63,381 nt of DNA, from the NCBI RefSeq assembly GCF_002259645.1, contig NZ_MWWV01000008.1, positions 1 to 63,381 of the forward strand, given 5' to 3'. Positions 48,174 to 56,301 of the stretch are shown piece after piece. The notes below the pieces were generated by a model. That model did not search any database and was not told where the DNA came from. It saw only the letters and a list, made by a program, of their open reading frames with translations. Source of the DNA: Bifidobacterium tissieri (lineage in GTDB: Bacteria; Actinomycetota; Actinomycetes; Actinomycetales; Bifidobacteriaceae). The stretch's first letter is position 1. Each line of letters starts with the position of its first letter. The position numbers and the translations under genes are program-made.

Positions 48174-48875
48174 TCACTTGGCGTCGATGAGCACCATGTG
48201 ATACTGCTCGGCCATCTCCTTGAGGCCCTTCGGCTCGCCGTAGATGCCGACCAGATCGCGCATGCGCTGTTCGTTCGCCTTACCGAACTTGGCGCAACGC
48301 TGGATCGCCTTGGCGGCGGTCACGAAACGCGGCGGCGCGGACTTGCTGTTGAAGTTGTCGGCGTACATCACGATCTCCTGCTCGGTAGTGCGCGGCACGT
48401 AGTCGGCAACAGGCAGCGGCAGATGCTGCTGCTCCACCATCTCCTTGGTGATGCCCACGCCGGTGTGGTTGCGGCAGAACTGGGCGATCTCCTCGTCCAC
48501 GCCCTCGGCCTTGAGGATGTCGTAGCCGGCCAGACCGTGCAGGATGTAGCGGTCGCGGTTGAACGAGACGGGCTCTCCGTTGGTGCCGTCGTTGTCGATG
48601 ACCTCGTAGGTGCCGATGTCGTGCAGCAGTGCGCCGACGACGGCCTTGTCGGTGTCGAGCAGACGGGTGGGGGCCTTGGTCGTGTACTGCTGGATCAGGT
48701 CCTTGCCCAGCACGTCGGCCTGCACGTACAGACGGTTGCGGAAGCGGCAGATCTCACGCACCATGTTCGCCACGATCATGCAGTGGCGGTACACCAGCTC
48801 GTAGGCTTCCTGCGAGGGCGCGTACTTGCGGTGCAGATCATCGATTTCATCAAAGTTTGGAATCATATCGCCCAT
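48174..48875 (-). CDS. HD-domain phosphohydrolase-like protein
   Basis: The 233-residue protein begins MGDMIPNFDEIDDLHRKYAP. HD motifs are CMIVANMVREI with the first His just upstream (VYRHC), ALLHDIGTYEVIDND (HD pair), FCRNHTGVGIT and YADNFNSKS with a late Asp. Family chemistry is metal-dependent phosphate release from nucleotides or cyclic nucleotides; the specific substrate is not apparent. No signal or membrane segment. Start at 48875 has GGTGG about 8 bp upstream; a second Met (48866) is possible, and the longer frame to 48914 is not favoured. A single-gene unit with a 3' terminator. Confidence 0.87.
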   Translation of the reverse strand: MGDMIPNFDEIDDLHRKYAPSQEAYELVYRHCMIVANMVREICRFRNRLYVQADVLGKDLIQQYTTKAPTRLLDTDKAVVGALLHDIGTYEVIDNDGTNGEPVSFNRDRYILHGLAGYDILKAEGVDEEIAQFCRNHTGVGITKEMVEQQHLPLPVADYVPRTTEQEIVMYADNFNSKSAPPRFVTAAKAIQRCAKFGKANEQRMRDLVGIYGEPKGLKEMAEQYHMVLIDAK

Positions 48876-49200
48876 CTTAGAACCACCCACAGGCCCGGGT
48901 CTTGGCCGGTCCATCCCCGCGTTGTTAGTGTGATCACACTAACCGGCCTGATGCACCCCATGGCCACCCGCAATCACCCGCCCCATCAGAAATCTCCCAG
49001 TTTTTCCACAGGAGTAGCCTAGAAAGGGAACAGCGAACGCACACATACTGTGCCCATAGTGAACAAGGGCCGTATTCTGCCTTGACGCACGCTGGCATTC
49101 GCATTCGAACATCCGAGCCTCCGTATCGGATATCCGCAACAATCGCGAGCGCGGCGGCATGAACGATCGGCCGACACTGTAAACGGAACTGGAGAAGTAC
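48876..49200. other. Divergent spacer with palindrome
   Basis: About 325 bp between the HD gene and the ABC permease; no gene. It carries palindrome copy 2 and the promoters of both genes. Confidence 0.5.
48924..48943. promoter_or_regulatory. Palindrome copy 2 (GTTAGTGTGATCACACTAAC)
   Basis: A perfect 20-bp palindrome containing the 18-bp core, flanked by GGCCGGT (48904-48910) and ACCGGCC (48942-48948). It lies 49 bp upstream of the HD-domain start, in a divergent promoter region. Confidence 0.75.
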
Positions 49201-50499
49201 ATGTTCGTCCTGAAGAACACATGGGCAGCGATGGGGCGCCACAAGGCGCAAACCATACTGCTGGTCCTGACCGCCGTGGCCGTATCGTTCGGCTCGATCG
49301 TGAGTCTGTCCATACTCGACGCCGCGAACACGGCGACTACGACCACCTACAACGCGCTGACGCCGTCGGTCGTGTTCCGTGTCGACCGCAACCGCATCAT
49401 CGCCAAGGAGGGCGGTGACGCCAGCAAGGTGGATTGGACGAAGTACAACCTGTCCTGGGAGAACTATTCGGAGTATGTGGAGAAGGCGACGAACGCCGGC
49501 GTGCAGCTGGCGAACGCGCATTCCGGTGAGACGGCGAAGGTGAGCATCGACGGCCTGTCCGCCACGAAGGACGGCGCCCAGCTGGCGATCACCGGTTTCT
49601 CCGACGCCGATGCCGTGGCCGACAGTCTCAACGGTTCGTACACCGTGGTCCAGGGCAAGGATCTCAGCTACGATTCCAACAACGACGAGAATGCGGCCAG
49701 CAGCGTGCTGGTTCCGCAGGCGCTGGCCACCAAGAACAATCTGAAGGTGGGCGACACGATCAAGCTCGCCAATCCGACTGATGCAAGCCAGCCACTGGAG
49801 GTCAAGATCGCGGGCATCTACAAGACCAAGTCCACGGCATCCGAGGCGCAGACCGGCATCGATCAGGACAATACGCTGCTTGCCAGCACGGCGGTCACCA
49901 TGTCCGCGGGTCTGACCGGCGTGGACACCACCGCCACCAATAATCTGCTTGACATCGCGATGGTGCTGCAGAGCCCGGCCGATTATTCGAAGTTCGAAAC
50001 GGCGGTGCGCAAGGCCGGTCTGAGCACGGATTACATAATCTCGTCGCCCACGATCAACAAGTACAACGAGAAGATCGATCCGTTGAAGAGCGGTGCCGGC
50101 AAGGTGCGTATGGGCATGATCGCACTGTTCGTGGCCGGCGGCGTGATCGCGCTGCTGCTGATCGTGTGGGGCATCGGCCGGGCGCGCACCGGCGAGGTGA
50201 GTTTCCTGACCATGGTCGGCGTGACGCGCGGACGCATCGGATGGCAGTTCTCGCTGGAGAATCTGCTGCCGATCCTGATCGGCTGGATCGCGGGCACGGT
50301 CGGCGGATTCTTCGCCGCCAAGCCGCTGTCGAACGCGCTGGCGGCGGGTACGGATGCGGCCGTGAACGCCGGTACCATCTGGACGATGGTGTGGATCGGT
50401 CTGGGCACGCTGGCCGTGACGATGGTGATCTGCCTGGTGCGTGCGAATCTGACCAAGGCGGCGACGATGCTGGGATCGCGAATGGAGGAGACCCGATGA
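49201..50499 (+). CDS. FtsX/MacB-type ABC transporter permease
   Basis: The 432-residue protein has one N-terminal membrane helix (QTILLVLTAVAVSFGSIVSL), an extracellular domain of about 260 residues and three C-terminal helices in the FtsX domain. The first and third of these are MIALFVAGGVIALLLIVWGIG and TIWTMVWIGLGTLAVTMVI. The 4-helix layout is that of MacB/LolE-like mechanotransmission permeases, which use cytoplasmic ATP hydrolysis to move an extracellular domain. GGAG lies before the ATG at 49201. Its stop overlaps the start of the ATPase gene (ATGA), so the two are co-translated. No accessory lipoprotein or kinase gene is adjacent. Confidence 0.88.
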   Translation: MFVLKNTWAAMGRHKAQTILLVLTAVAVSFGSIVSLSILDAANTATTTTYNALTPSVVFRVDRNRIIAKEGGDASKVDWTKYNLSWENYSEYVEKATNAGVQLANAHSGETAKVSIDGLSATKDGAQLAITGFSDADAVADSLNGSYTVVQGKDLSYDSNNDENAASSVLVPQALATKNNLKVGDTIKLANPTDASQPLEVKIAGIYKTKSTASEAQTGIDQDNTLLASTAVTMSAGLTGVDTTATNNLLDIAMVLQSPADYSKFETAVRKAGLSTDYIISSPTINKYNEKIDPLKSGAGKVRMGMIALFVAGGVIALLLIVWGIGRARTGEVSFLTMVGVTRGRIGWQFSLENLLPILIGWIAGTVGGFFAAKPLSNALAAGTDAAVNAGTIWTMVWIGLGTLAVTMVICLVRANLTKAATMLGSRMEETR

Positions 50500-51575
50500 G
50501 CGACGACAAGAAGATCGACGAGACGACTGACAAGACGGTGGAGAACGCTGCGGATACCACTGCGGCAAACGCCAACGACGATGTGATCACCAAGTTCGAC
50601 ATCGTGTTCGATGATGTGGATGACGCGGATGGCGCCGATTCCGGTACGGCCAGTACGGACGGCACGGATGACGGCGACGATGCATCGGCATCCTTGGCCG
50701 ACGCGGATGCCGATGCATCCGAAACGTCTAGCGAATCCGACGCCGACAACGCCGAATCCGAGTCCGACGTCGACGATTCCGACGCAGATAAGGCCGATAA
50801 GGCAGACGGCGCAGCAACCACGTCGGCCGTCAAGACGCTCCCGGTCGAATCCGTCGAAGTAGTGGAGGCGGAATCCACCGCGAAGCACATCGATCATGAG
50901 ATCCGTCACAAGGACGCGTTCAAGTTCAAGGCGTATCCGGTGCTGGCGCTCAAGCACGCCTCCTACGCGCCGGACCGCAAGGGCGGCGACGTGCTTCACG
51001 ATGTGAGCATGGAGTTCTACTCCCGCAAGACGCATGCGGTGCTGGTCGATGCCGAATCCGAGCACGCGGCCATGATGGGGCTGCTGTCCGGTCTGATGCG
51101 CCCGACCGACGGCAAGGTGATGTTCAAGAGTCAGGATCTACTGGAGCTCATGCCGCAGGAGTACCGCGGTCATTTTGTGGGCATCGTCTCGCAGAAATAT
51201 GCGCTGCTGCCGTATCTGAGCGCGGTGGAGAACATCGTGATGGCTATGGAGGCGTCGGGCCGCAACTTCCTCAAGGCCAAGCCGATCCTCGCCGCGGAAC
51301 TGCTCGAAAACGTCGGCTTTCCTGACGAGAAGAATGACGTTCGCGTGACCGATCTGCTCGAGGTGGACCGTCGCAAGGCGGCCATCGCCCGCGCCCTGTC
51401 CTGCGAGCCGGCCGTGATCCTGACGGATGAGCCGACCGGTCAGCTGGGCGACGATGGACGGGACGAGGTGCTGAAGCTGCTGCGCTCCCTCACGCGCAAG
51501 GATGATCACTGCGTGGTGATCGTGACCGAGGACCGCGATCTTGCCAAGTCCTGCGACTACACATACACGCTGTAA
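50496..51575 (+). CDS. ABC ATPase-like protein with eroded nucleotide-binding motifs
   Basis: The 359-residue protein has an acidic, Asp/Ala/Ser-rich N-terminal tail of about 135 residues, then an ABC domain of the MacB/LolD type (LALKHASYAPDRKGGDVLHDVSMEFY). The Walker A position reads LVDAESEHAAMMGLLSGL, with no GxxGxGK(S/T). The signature position reads LLEVDRRKAAIARALS instead of LSGGQ, and the switch His is Glu in VIVTEDRDLA. The Q-loop (GIVSQKYALLP) and Walker B with catalytic Glu (PAVILTDEPTGQLGDD) remain. The first ATG (50496) overlaps the permease stop. It may be a non-hydrolysing regulatory partner. Degeneration is localised and the frame is intact, so this is not simple decay. Confidence 0.85.
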   Translation: MSDDKKIDETTDKTVENAADTTAANANDDVITKFDIVFDDVDDADGADSGTASTDGTDDGDDASASLADADADASETSSESDADNAESESDVDDSDADKADKADGAATTSAVKTLPVESVEVVEAESTAKHIDHEIRHKDAFKFKAYPVLALKHASYAPDRKGGDVLHDVSMEFYSRKTHAVLVDAESEHAAMMGLLSGLMRPTDGKVMFKSQDLLELMPQEYRGHFVGIVSQKYALLPYLSAVENIVMAMEASGRNFLKAKPILAAELLENVGFPDEKNDVRVTDLLEVDRRKAAIARALSCEPAVILTDEPTGQLGDDGRDEVLKLLRSLTRKDDHCVVIVTEDRDLAKSCDYTYTL

Positions 51576-51974
51576 ACAATTACGCGCAGAGGTCACAGAC
51601 AACAGACAGGAGCCTTCCACCATGCATGGGTGAGGGGTGCGGTTCATTCACCGAACCGCACCCCTCACCCATATCCAGCGGCAGGTCAAAAACGAGTTCT
51701 CATTACCGATGCAGGAACGGACGCAGAACGCGGCATATCCCACGGGCACCTTCTTGTCGATGTCCCCTGTCATACTGTAAATATATTTATGAATACGTAG
51801 TTGTATTCGCTCCTTTCGATAAAACTAGCACTTTAACAGGGCGCTAGCTCCCAATAAACTATCCGCATTCTCCCGATTCTTAATTCAGCGCATAGACAGG
51901 CCTAGGGTTCCGCGAACTCCAAACAACACAACTGAAGTATTCTTGTCTATCTATAATAGAAGGGAACCGACCCT
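51576..51974. other. Spacer at the left border of the AT-rich island
   Basis: GC content falls sharply after 51680. It contains hairpin repeat copy 1 and, just before the amidase_6 gene, TATAAT at 51952-51957 as a probable -10 box. No gene. Confidence 0.5.
51615..51673. repeat. Hairpin repeat copy 1 (left flank of the island)
   Basis: TTCCACCATG followed by a perfect 20-bp inverted repeat, ATGGGTGAGGGGTGCGGTTC (51626-51645) and its complement (51653-51672), with a 7-base loop ATTCACC. A second copy lies at 53336-53395. It also stands where a terminator for the ABC unit would be expected. Confidence 0.88.
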
Positions 51975-53187
51975 ATGAGAGGGTATACCCAAAAAACAAT
52001 GTCGCTCTTAGCGTCATTCATCATCGCAATTTTTTTTAGTTTTCCATTGACCATCGCCGCGACAAATGCGTCACAATTGGACTCGCAAAGTACTGATACT
52101 ACAGCGTTCGACAGTGATACCGCCGCCCAGAAGTCTCTTACCGACTACATAAAACAGCTCGAAATGGTTTACGAGTCTGACAATAACAGCGATAGAGAAT
52201 CTAACATCAACTCATTGGCAGAAGATCAAGTAGGTTATCTGAGAGATACCTACATAAATTCAGGCATGCACATTCAAAATGCTGAAATAGATACCAAGGT
52301 TCTCACAGCTTCGCGCGACGGATCCGATATGAAAATAGCCACTGAAATGACTACCGTAATCACATATGAATATCGTGCAGAGGACGGACAACATACCGAC
52401 TATTCCTCAAGTACCGATATACACAATATCATTCTGAAGAAAATAACGGGCCATACATACACGATCACGTCCGATACTCTAGTTCCCGAGGAAGAAACCG
52501 ACGTAGCATCGTCACCTTCATCTTCTGCGCCATTGGATATTTCCTCTGATCCCGGCCTTACATCAGAGCAAGTACTTACCCAGCTTAACTCTACCGATAT
52601 GTCTTTGCCACCTCACCCATACGCAGGAGCAAAGCCCGTGGTGGAACCTCAATTATCCGCTGACTATGCTCTTAAATGGACCGCTCCCCCCATATGATGG
52701 GGATGAGAGAGAAGATTACAATTCAGATTATCCATACAATGGGGAACTACATGATTGTACAAATTTTCTTTCTCAAGCAGTTCATGCAGGGGGACTACAA
52801 TATCAACTCTACGATTATGCTCCCTATAATTCATTAAATTGGAAGCCAACCATCATGTTTCGCAATGGTTATACTTGGCACAATGCCGAAGCAAGCTACC
52901 AGTACATGAAGAAAAATGCATATAACATCTTTGATGACATACGCATGGACACCGGAAGTCTCATTTATGTTGATTGGTCAAATAGTGGGAAGATGAGCCA
53001 CGCTCTCATGATCACAAGTGCAGGACGTATTTTCTTAGAAACTGGCGAAATTAGGTTCGTCCCTAATATCAGTCAAAAATCCAGAAATAGGCACAATGAG
53101 CCACTCCAAACCTATGTGGCACGAGCAGTAAAGGAAAATCCCAACCTTCGCTGGCATCCGCTAGCCACAAGATGGATCCCGTTGTAA
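51975..53187 (+). pseudogene. Secreted amidase_6-type protein, split by a frameshift at a C6 run
   Basis: The first frame (51975-52697) encodes 240 residues: a signal peptide (SLLASFIIAIFFSFPLTIAA), a mixed domain and a stop after SADYALKWTAPPI. The second frame (to 53187) continues with PPYDGDEREDYNSDY and DCTNFLSQAVHAGGLQY (amidase_6 Cys motif), then SHALMI with the catalytic-type His. Removing one C from the six at 52686-52691 fuses them into a single protein of about 403 residues (YALKWTAPPYDGDE), as expected for the family. This may be phase variation, recent decay or a sequencing error. A -10 box TATAAT precedes the start closely. The gene is strongly AT-rich and lies between two copies of a hairpin repeat. 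Expected role if intact: secreted cell-wall peptide amidase. Confidence 0.8.
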
Positions 53188-53335
53188 ATAATTAAAGCAA
53201 TCCTCCATCAAAACACCGCCTAGAAATCAGAGGTTTTTACTACAGAAAGCCGAAAGGAATTTCTAGCAAAAATTCTCTGGTACAGACGGAAACCTTTTGC
53301 CATGGTTTCACCATTTCCCACCATACGACAGAACT

Positions 53336-53395
53336 TTCCACCATGTATGGGTGAGGGGTATGGTTCATTCACCGAACTGTACCCCCTCACCCATA
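53336..53395. repeat. Hairpin repeat copy 2 (right flank of the island)
   Basis: TTCCACCATG plus ATGGGTGAGGGG...GGTTC ATTCACC GAAC...CCCCTCACCCAT, differing from copy 1 at only a few stem positions (TAT for GCG), plus one extra base in the right arm. Same orientation as copy 1, 1.7 kb away. Confidence 0.88.
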
Positions 53396-53407
53396 CCTCG
53401 CTCGCCC

Positions 53408-53425
53408 TTAGTGTGATCACACTAA
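53408..53425. promoter_or_regulatory. Palindrome TTAGTGTGATCACACTAA, copy 3
   Basis: A perfect 18-bp copy, flanked by C and G, 13 bp beyond hairpin repeat copy 2 and 46 bp past the stop of the CDF gene. It lies between convergent genes. Confidence 0.72.
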
Positions 53426-53470
53426 GAAAAAGAACGAGACGCAACCGGTACCACCGGTACCGGCGGCAAT

Positions 53471-54523
53471 CTAATCATGAAAGACGCCGTCGCGGATGTT
53501 GGTGTATCCCTCCGGTTCGATCTGGAACGTGGAGTGCTCCACCGAAACGGGGAAATGGTCGCGCACGCAGCACTGCAACGAAGTGAGGATCGCCTCGTAG
53601 TCGCCGATCGTGTCGGCGTCCACCACCACATGCGCACTGAGCGTCGGCATGCCTGTAGCCACGGTGTTGGCGTGCAGATCGTGTACGTTCACCACATGCT
53701 CCACATTGCTCAGATGCGTGCGGACCTCCTCCAGATCCAGTCCTTCCGGGGTCTCCTCAAGCAGCACCTTCATACTGGAGTGCAGCAGCTTGCCGGCACG
53801 CGGAATCATCAGCAACGCGATGATCGCGCCGGCAATCGAATCGAAATTCCCCCATCCAGTGGTCATGACGAGCACGGCGGACACGACGACCGCCACCGAG
53901 CCGAGCGCATCGTTGGCCACCTCCAGGAACGCGGCCTTCATGTTCATGTTCGCCTTGCGGTCGCCGATCAGAATGACCAGCGATCCCAGATTCGCCGCCA
54001 GACCGATGATGCCGAAGATGAGCAGCAGGAACGGGTCCTGCACTTCCTCGCCATTGCCGAACAGTCGCATGACCGCTTCGATGAGCGCGTACAGACCAAC
54101 GGCCATCAGGGCGAGCGCGCCTCCGGCGGCGGTGATCACCTCGAGTCGCGCCCAGCCCCATGTGCGTTCCGAATTGGGTTTGCGTCGCATCAGGATGGCG
54201 GTGATGGTGGACGCGGTCAGCACCGAGATGTCGGTGAGCATATGGCCCGCGTCGACCATCAGGGCGAGGCTGCCCGTGATGACCGCGCCGATCACCTCGG
54301 CGAGGAACACCGTGCCGGTGAGACTGAGCGTGGCGATCAGTCGACGGGCGTGCCCCGGATCACCGGGATCTCCACCATGCGAGTGCGAATGCGAATGCAC
54401 GTGCCCGGTACGCGGCTGCCCGGCATTCGTCTGGTCGGCAGGGCTACTGGACGTACCGCCAGAAATACCGCTGTCGGCCGGCTGCCCGGTACCGTTCTTC
54501 ACGTCCTGTTTCACGTCTGTCAT
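53471..54523 (-). CDS. Cation diffusion facilitator (CDF) metal exporter
   Basis: The 350-residue protein has a His-rich cytoplasmic segment (HVHSHSHSHGG, about residues 40-50), six membrane helices and a C-terminal CDF cytoplasmic domain. Helix II has LALMVDAGHMLTDISVL and helix V EVANDALGSVAVVVSAVL; the HxxxD and NxxxD metal-site patterns are those of CzcD/ZitB-like zinc exporters. It moves zinc or a similar divalent cation out of the cytoplasm in exchange for protons. The start at 54523 was chosen over the TTG-type upstream reading. Single gene. The C-terminal domain keeps HANTVATGMPTLSAHVVVD. Confidence 0.93.
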   Translation of the reverse strand: MTDVKQDVKNGTGQPADSGISGGTSSSPADQTNAGQPRTGHVHSHSHSHGGDPGDPGHARRLIATLSLTGTVFLAEVIGAVITGSLALMVDAGHMLTDISVLTASTITAILMRRKPNSERTWGWARLEVITAAGGALALMAVGLYALIEAVMRLFGNGEEVQDPFLLLIFGIIGLAANLGSLVILIGDRKANMNMKAAFLEVANDALGSVAVVVSAVLVMTTGWGNFDSIAGAIIALLMIPRAGKLLHSSMKVLLEETPEGLDLEEVRTHLSNVEHVVNVHDLHANTVATGMPTLSAHVVVDADTIGDYEAILTSLQCCVRDHFPVSVEHSTFQIEPEGYTNIRDGVFHD

Positions 54524-54632
54524 ACCCCACACTGTATCCCGTTGAGTATTTCAATGGGGCATATCCGCGTATTGTGCGCCGAGCGAGGAGCCATGGCGAA
54601 CGACGGCGAAGGATGATACACGGGTACACGAA

Positions 54633-54712
54633 AGCGGGTGGACACGGATTCGTGGGAAAAAAGGAACCTCGTTTGAAGGAACCTTGTTCCGTCGAATCTG
54701 CATCCACCCGCT
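54633..54712 (-). terminator. Inverted repeat downstream of the glutamate-cysteine ligase gene
   Basis: AGCGGGTGGA (54633-54642) pairs with TCCACCCGCT (54703-54712), enclosing GGAACC/GGTTCC-type smaller repeats. It lies 31 bp past the stop, and a stretch of A residues near 54657 would give U residues in the minus transcript. A composite terminator is likely. Confidence 0.5.
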
Positions 54713-54742
54713 CAACCAGTCGTCAACGCGGCTCGCAAGCCC

Positions 54743-56005
54743 TCAGCTCTGGAACACGTCCGGACGCTGCGGATCGCCCGGCTCGGTGTCGAGCGTGCCT
54801 TCGGCGTGCAGGAACTCTCGCCAGAACTCAAGACTCTGACCGTACGGATGCGCGTCGGCACCGTGCGCCTGCAGATCGGCCTTGGCCTCACGCACGTCGA
54901 GCGAGGTCAGACCGTCGAAGTACGACAGCAGTCCCGAGAACTCCTCCGGCGAGTAGAACAGGTTCGACACGATCTCCGTCAGACGTTGCGCACGCGCCAC
55001 CGGCAGCGAATCCCAGTGACGCAGCTCGACGAAGTTCTTCAGTCGCACATCGTTGAAATGCGTGGAGATCAGATGGTTGATCTCCGCCTGATTGAGCTCA
55101 CGATCCGGATAGATCGCGGCCGCATCGTCGTACGGCGCGGAGAACACCGGTCGATCGCCCGTGTACTCGGGCGTATGCGATAGGTCGGCGATGAACACGG
55201 GCGTGGTCAGCACGTCGGTCGCGTAATGCTCCCAATCGTAGTTGTCGTCGTACAGACCCCACAGCTGGTTCGTGCGCTGCGGGTCGATCCAATCCCACAT
55301 CTCCTGACGCAGCAGCGGGAACGGATTCGGCTCCTTCTCGAAGAACGGGGTGTTGCGGAAGAACCACGCGAGGATCGGGCCGACAGCCGTGCCGATACGC
55401 AGCTTGTCGATCGAATCCTTCTCGCTGAAGTAGTCGATACTCACCTGCGTGGATGCGGACGCGCGCATCATGCAGTAACCGTAGCGGGCGATGCGGGCGA
55501 AGTACTTCTGCATCGCGTAGTAGCGGTGCTTGGGGATGATCTCGATCTCCTTGTAGGAGGTGTCGGGCTGGTATCCGTAGTTGATCAGTCGGATGTCGAA
55601 ACGGTCGAGGATCGGGTCGAGATCGCGTCGGAACTGCGCGTACAGCGCATCAAGATCGTCGGCGTGACGGAGCACGCCCAGCGAACATTCGATCTGTCCG
55701 CCCGGTTCGAGGGACACGGCGATGCCGGGCTTGCCGAGGCCGAGCAGATGGCCGTCCTCATAGTATTCGCGCGTGGGATCGTAATGTGAGGCAAGCGCCT
55801 GCAGCACGTTGCGGATGCCGTGCGGTTCGGCGTACGTCACCGCCTTGCCGGTGGATTTGCGGATGGGCAGATGTTCGATCTCCACACCGAAACCGTAGTT
55901 GTCGGGGCTTTTGATGCCGGATTCGAAGAACTTCAGCAGGCTCTGCACATGCTTGGGATTCGGCTTGGTGCCCTGGTGGGCAAAATCGAAGGCTCGTATC
56001 GTCAT
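54743..56005 (-). CDS. Glutamate-cysteine ligase, GCS2 family
   Basis: The 420-residue protein begins MTIRAFDFAHQGTKPN. FGVEIEHLPIRKSTGKAVTY, SLEPGGQIECSLGVL, MMRASASTQVSIDYFSEKD and VELRHWDSLP give the GCS2 (plant/actinobacterial type) active-site pattern. It should join glutamate and cysteine through the gamma-carboxyl with ATP in the cytoplasm. No glutathione synthetase gene is in the window, so the product might be used as gamma-glutamylcysteine itself. An EgtA-like role is also conceivable since a class II amidotransferase follows upstream. The start at 56005 is preferred to a longer reading to 56077. It lies downstream of a three-palindrome array on the same strand. Confidence 0.87.
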   Translation of the reverse strand: MTIRAFDFAHQGTKPNPKHVQSLLKFFESGIKSPDNYGFGVEIEHLPIRKSTGKAVTYAEPHGIRNVLQALASHYDPTREYYEDGHLLGLGKPGIAVSLEPGGQIECSLGVLRHADDLDALYAQFRRDLDPILDRFDIRLINYGYQPDTSYKEIEIIPKHRYYAMQKYFARIARYGYCMMRASASTQVSIDYFSEKDSIDKLRIGTAVGPILAWFFRNTPFFEKEPNPFPLLRQEMWDWIDPQRTNQLWGLYDDNYDWEHYATDVLTTPVFIADLSHTPEYTGDRPVFSAPYDDAAAIYPDRELNQAEINHLISTHFNDVRLKNFVELRHWDSLPVARAQRLTEIVSNLFYSPEEFSGLLSYFDGLTSLDVREAKADLQAHGADAHPYGQSLEFWREFLHAEGTLDTEPGDPQRPDVFQS

Positions 56006-56119
56006 GCCTCGAGCGTACTGCAACCCGCTCCCCCGACATGTGCCGGACGCTATACGAATAATCGATAGACCGCGCAACGCATCCCCGCTTCCCGGCTTCC
56101 CCGGCTTCGTCCTTCGTTC

Positions 56120-56267
56120 TTAGTGTGATCACACTAAGAATTGGGAGTCTAAGTGGGAGTAGGGCTCAGGGAACTTCACGCCCGTTAGTGTGATCACACT
56201 AAGAATCGGGAGTCTAAGTGGGAGTAGGGCTTGGGGATGTTTGCACCAGTTAGTGTGATCACACTAA
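56120..56267. promoter_or_regulatory. Array of three palindromes in 65-bp tandem repeats (copies 4-6)
   Basis: TTAGTGTGATCACACTAA occurs at 56120-56137, 56185-56202 and 56250-56267, each 65 bp apart. The intervening DNA is itself repeated (GGGAGTCTAAGTGGGAGTAG). It fills the region between the class II amidotransferase stop (56302) and the GCS2 start (56005), so it may control the GCS2 gene. Confidence 0.78.
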
Positions 56268-56301
56268 CGGATGACGGATGCATCGGGTATGGTTACAGCC
56301 C

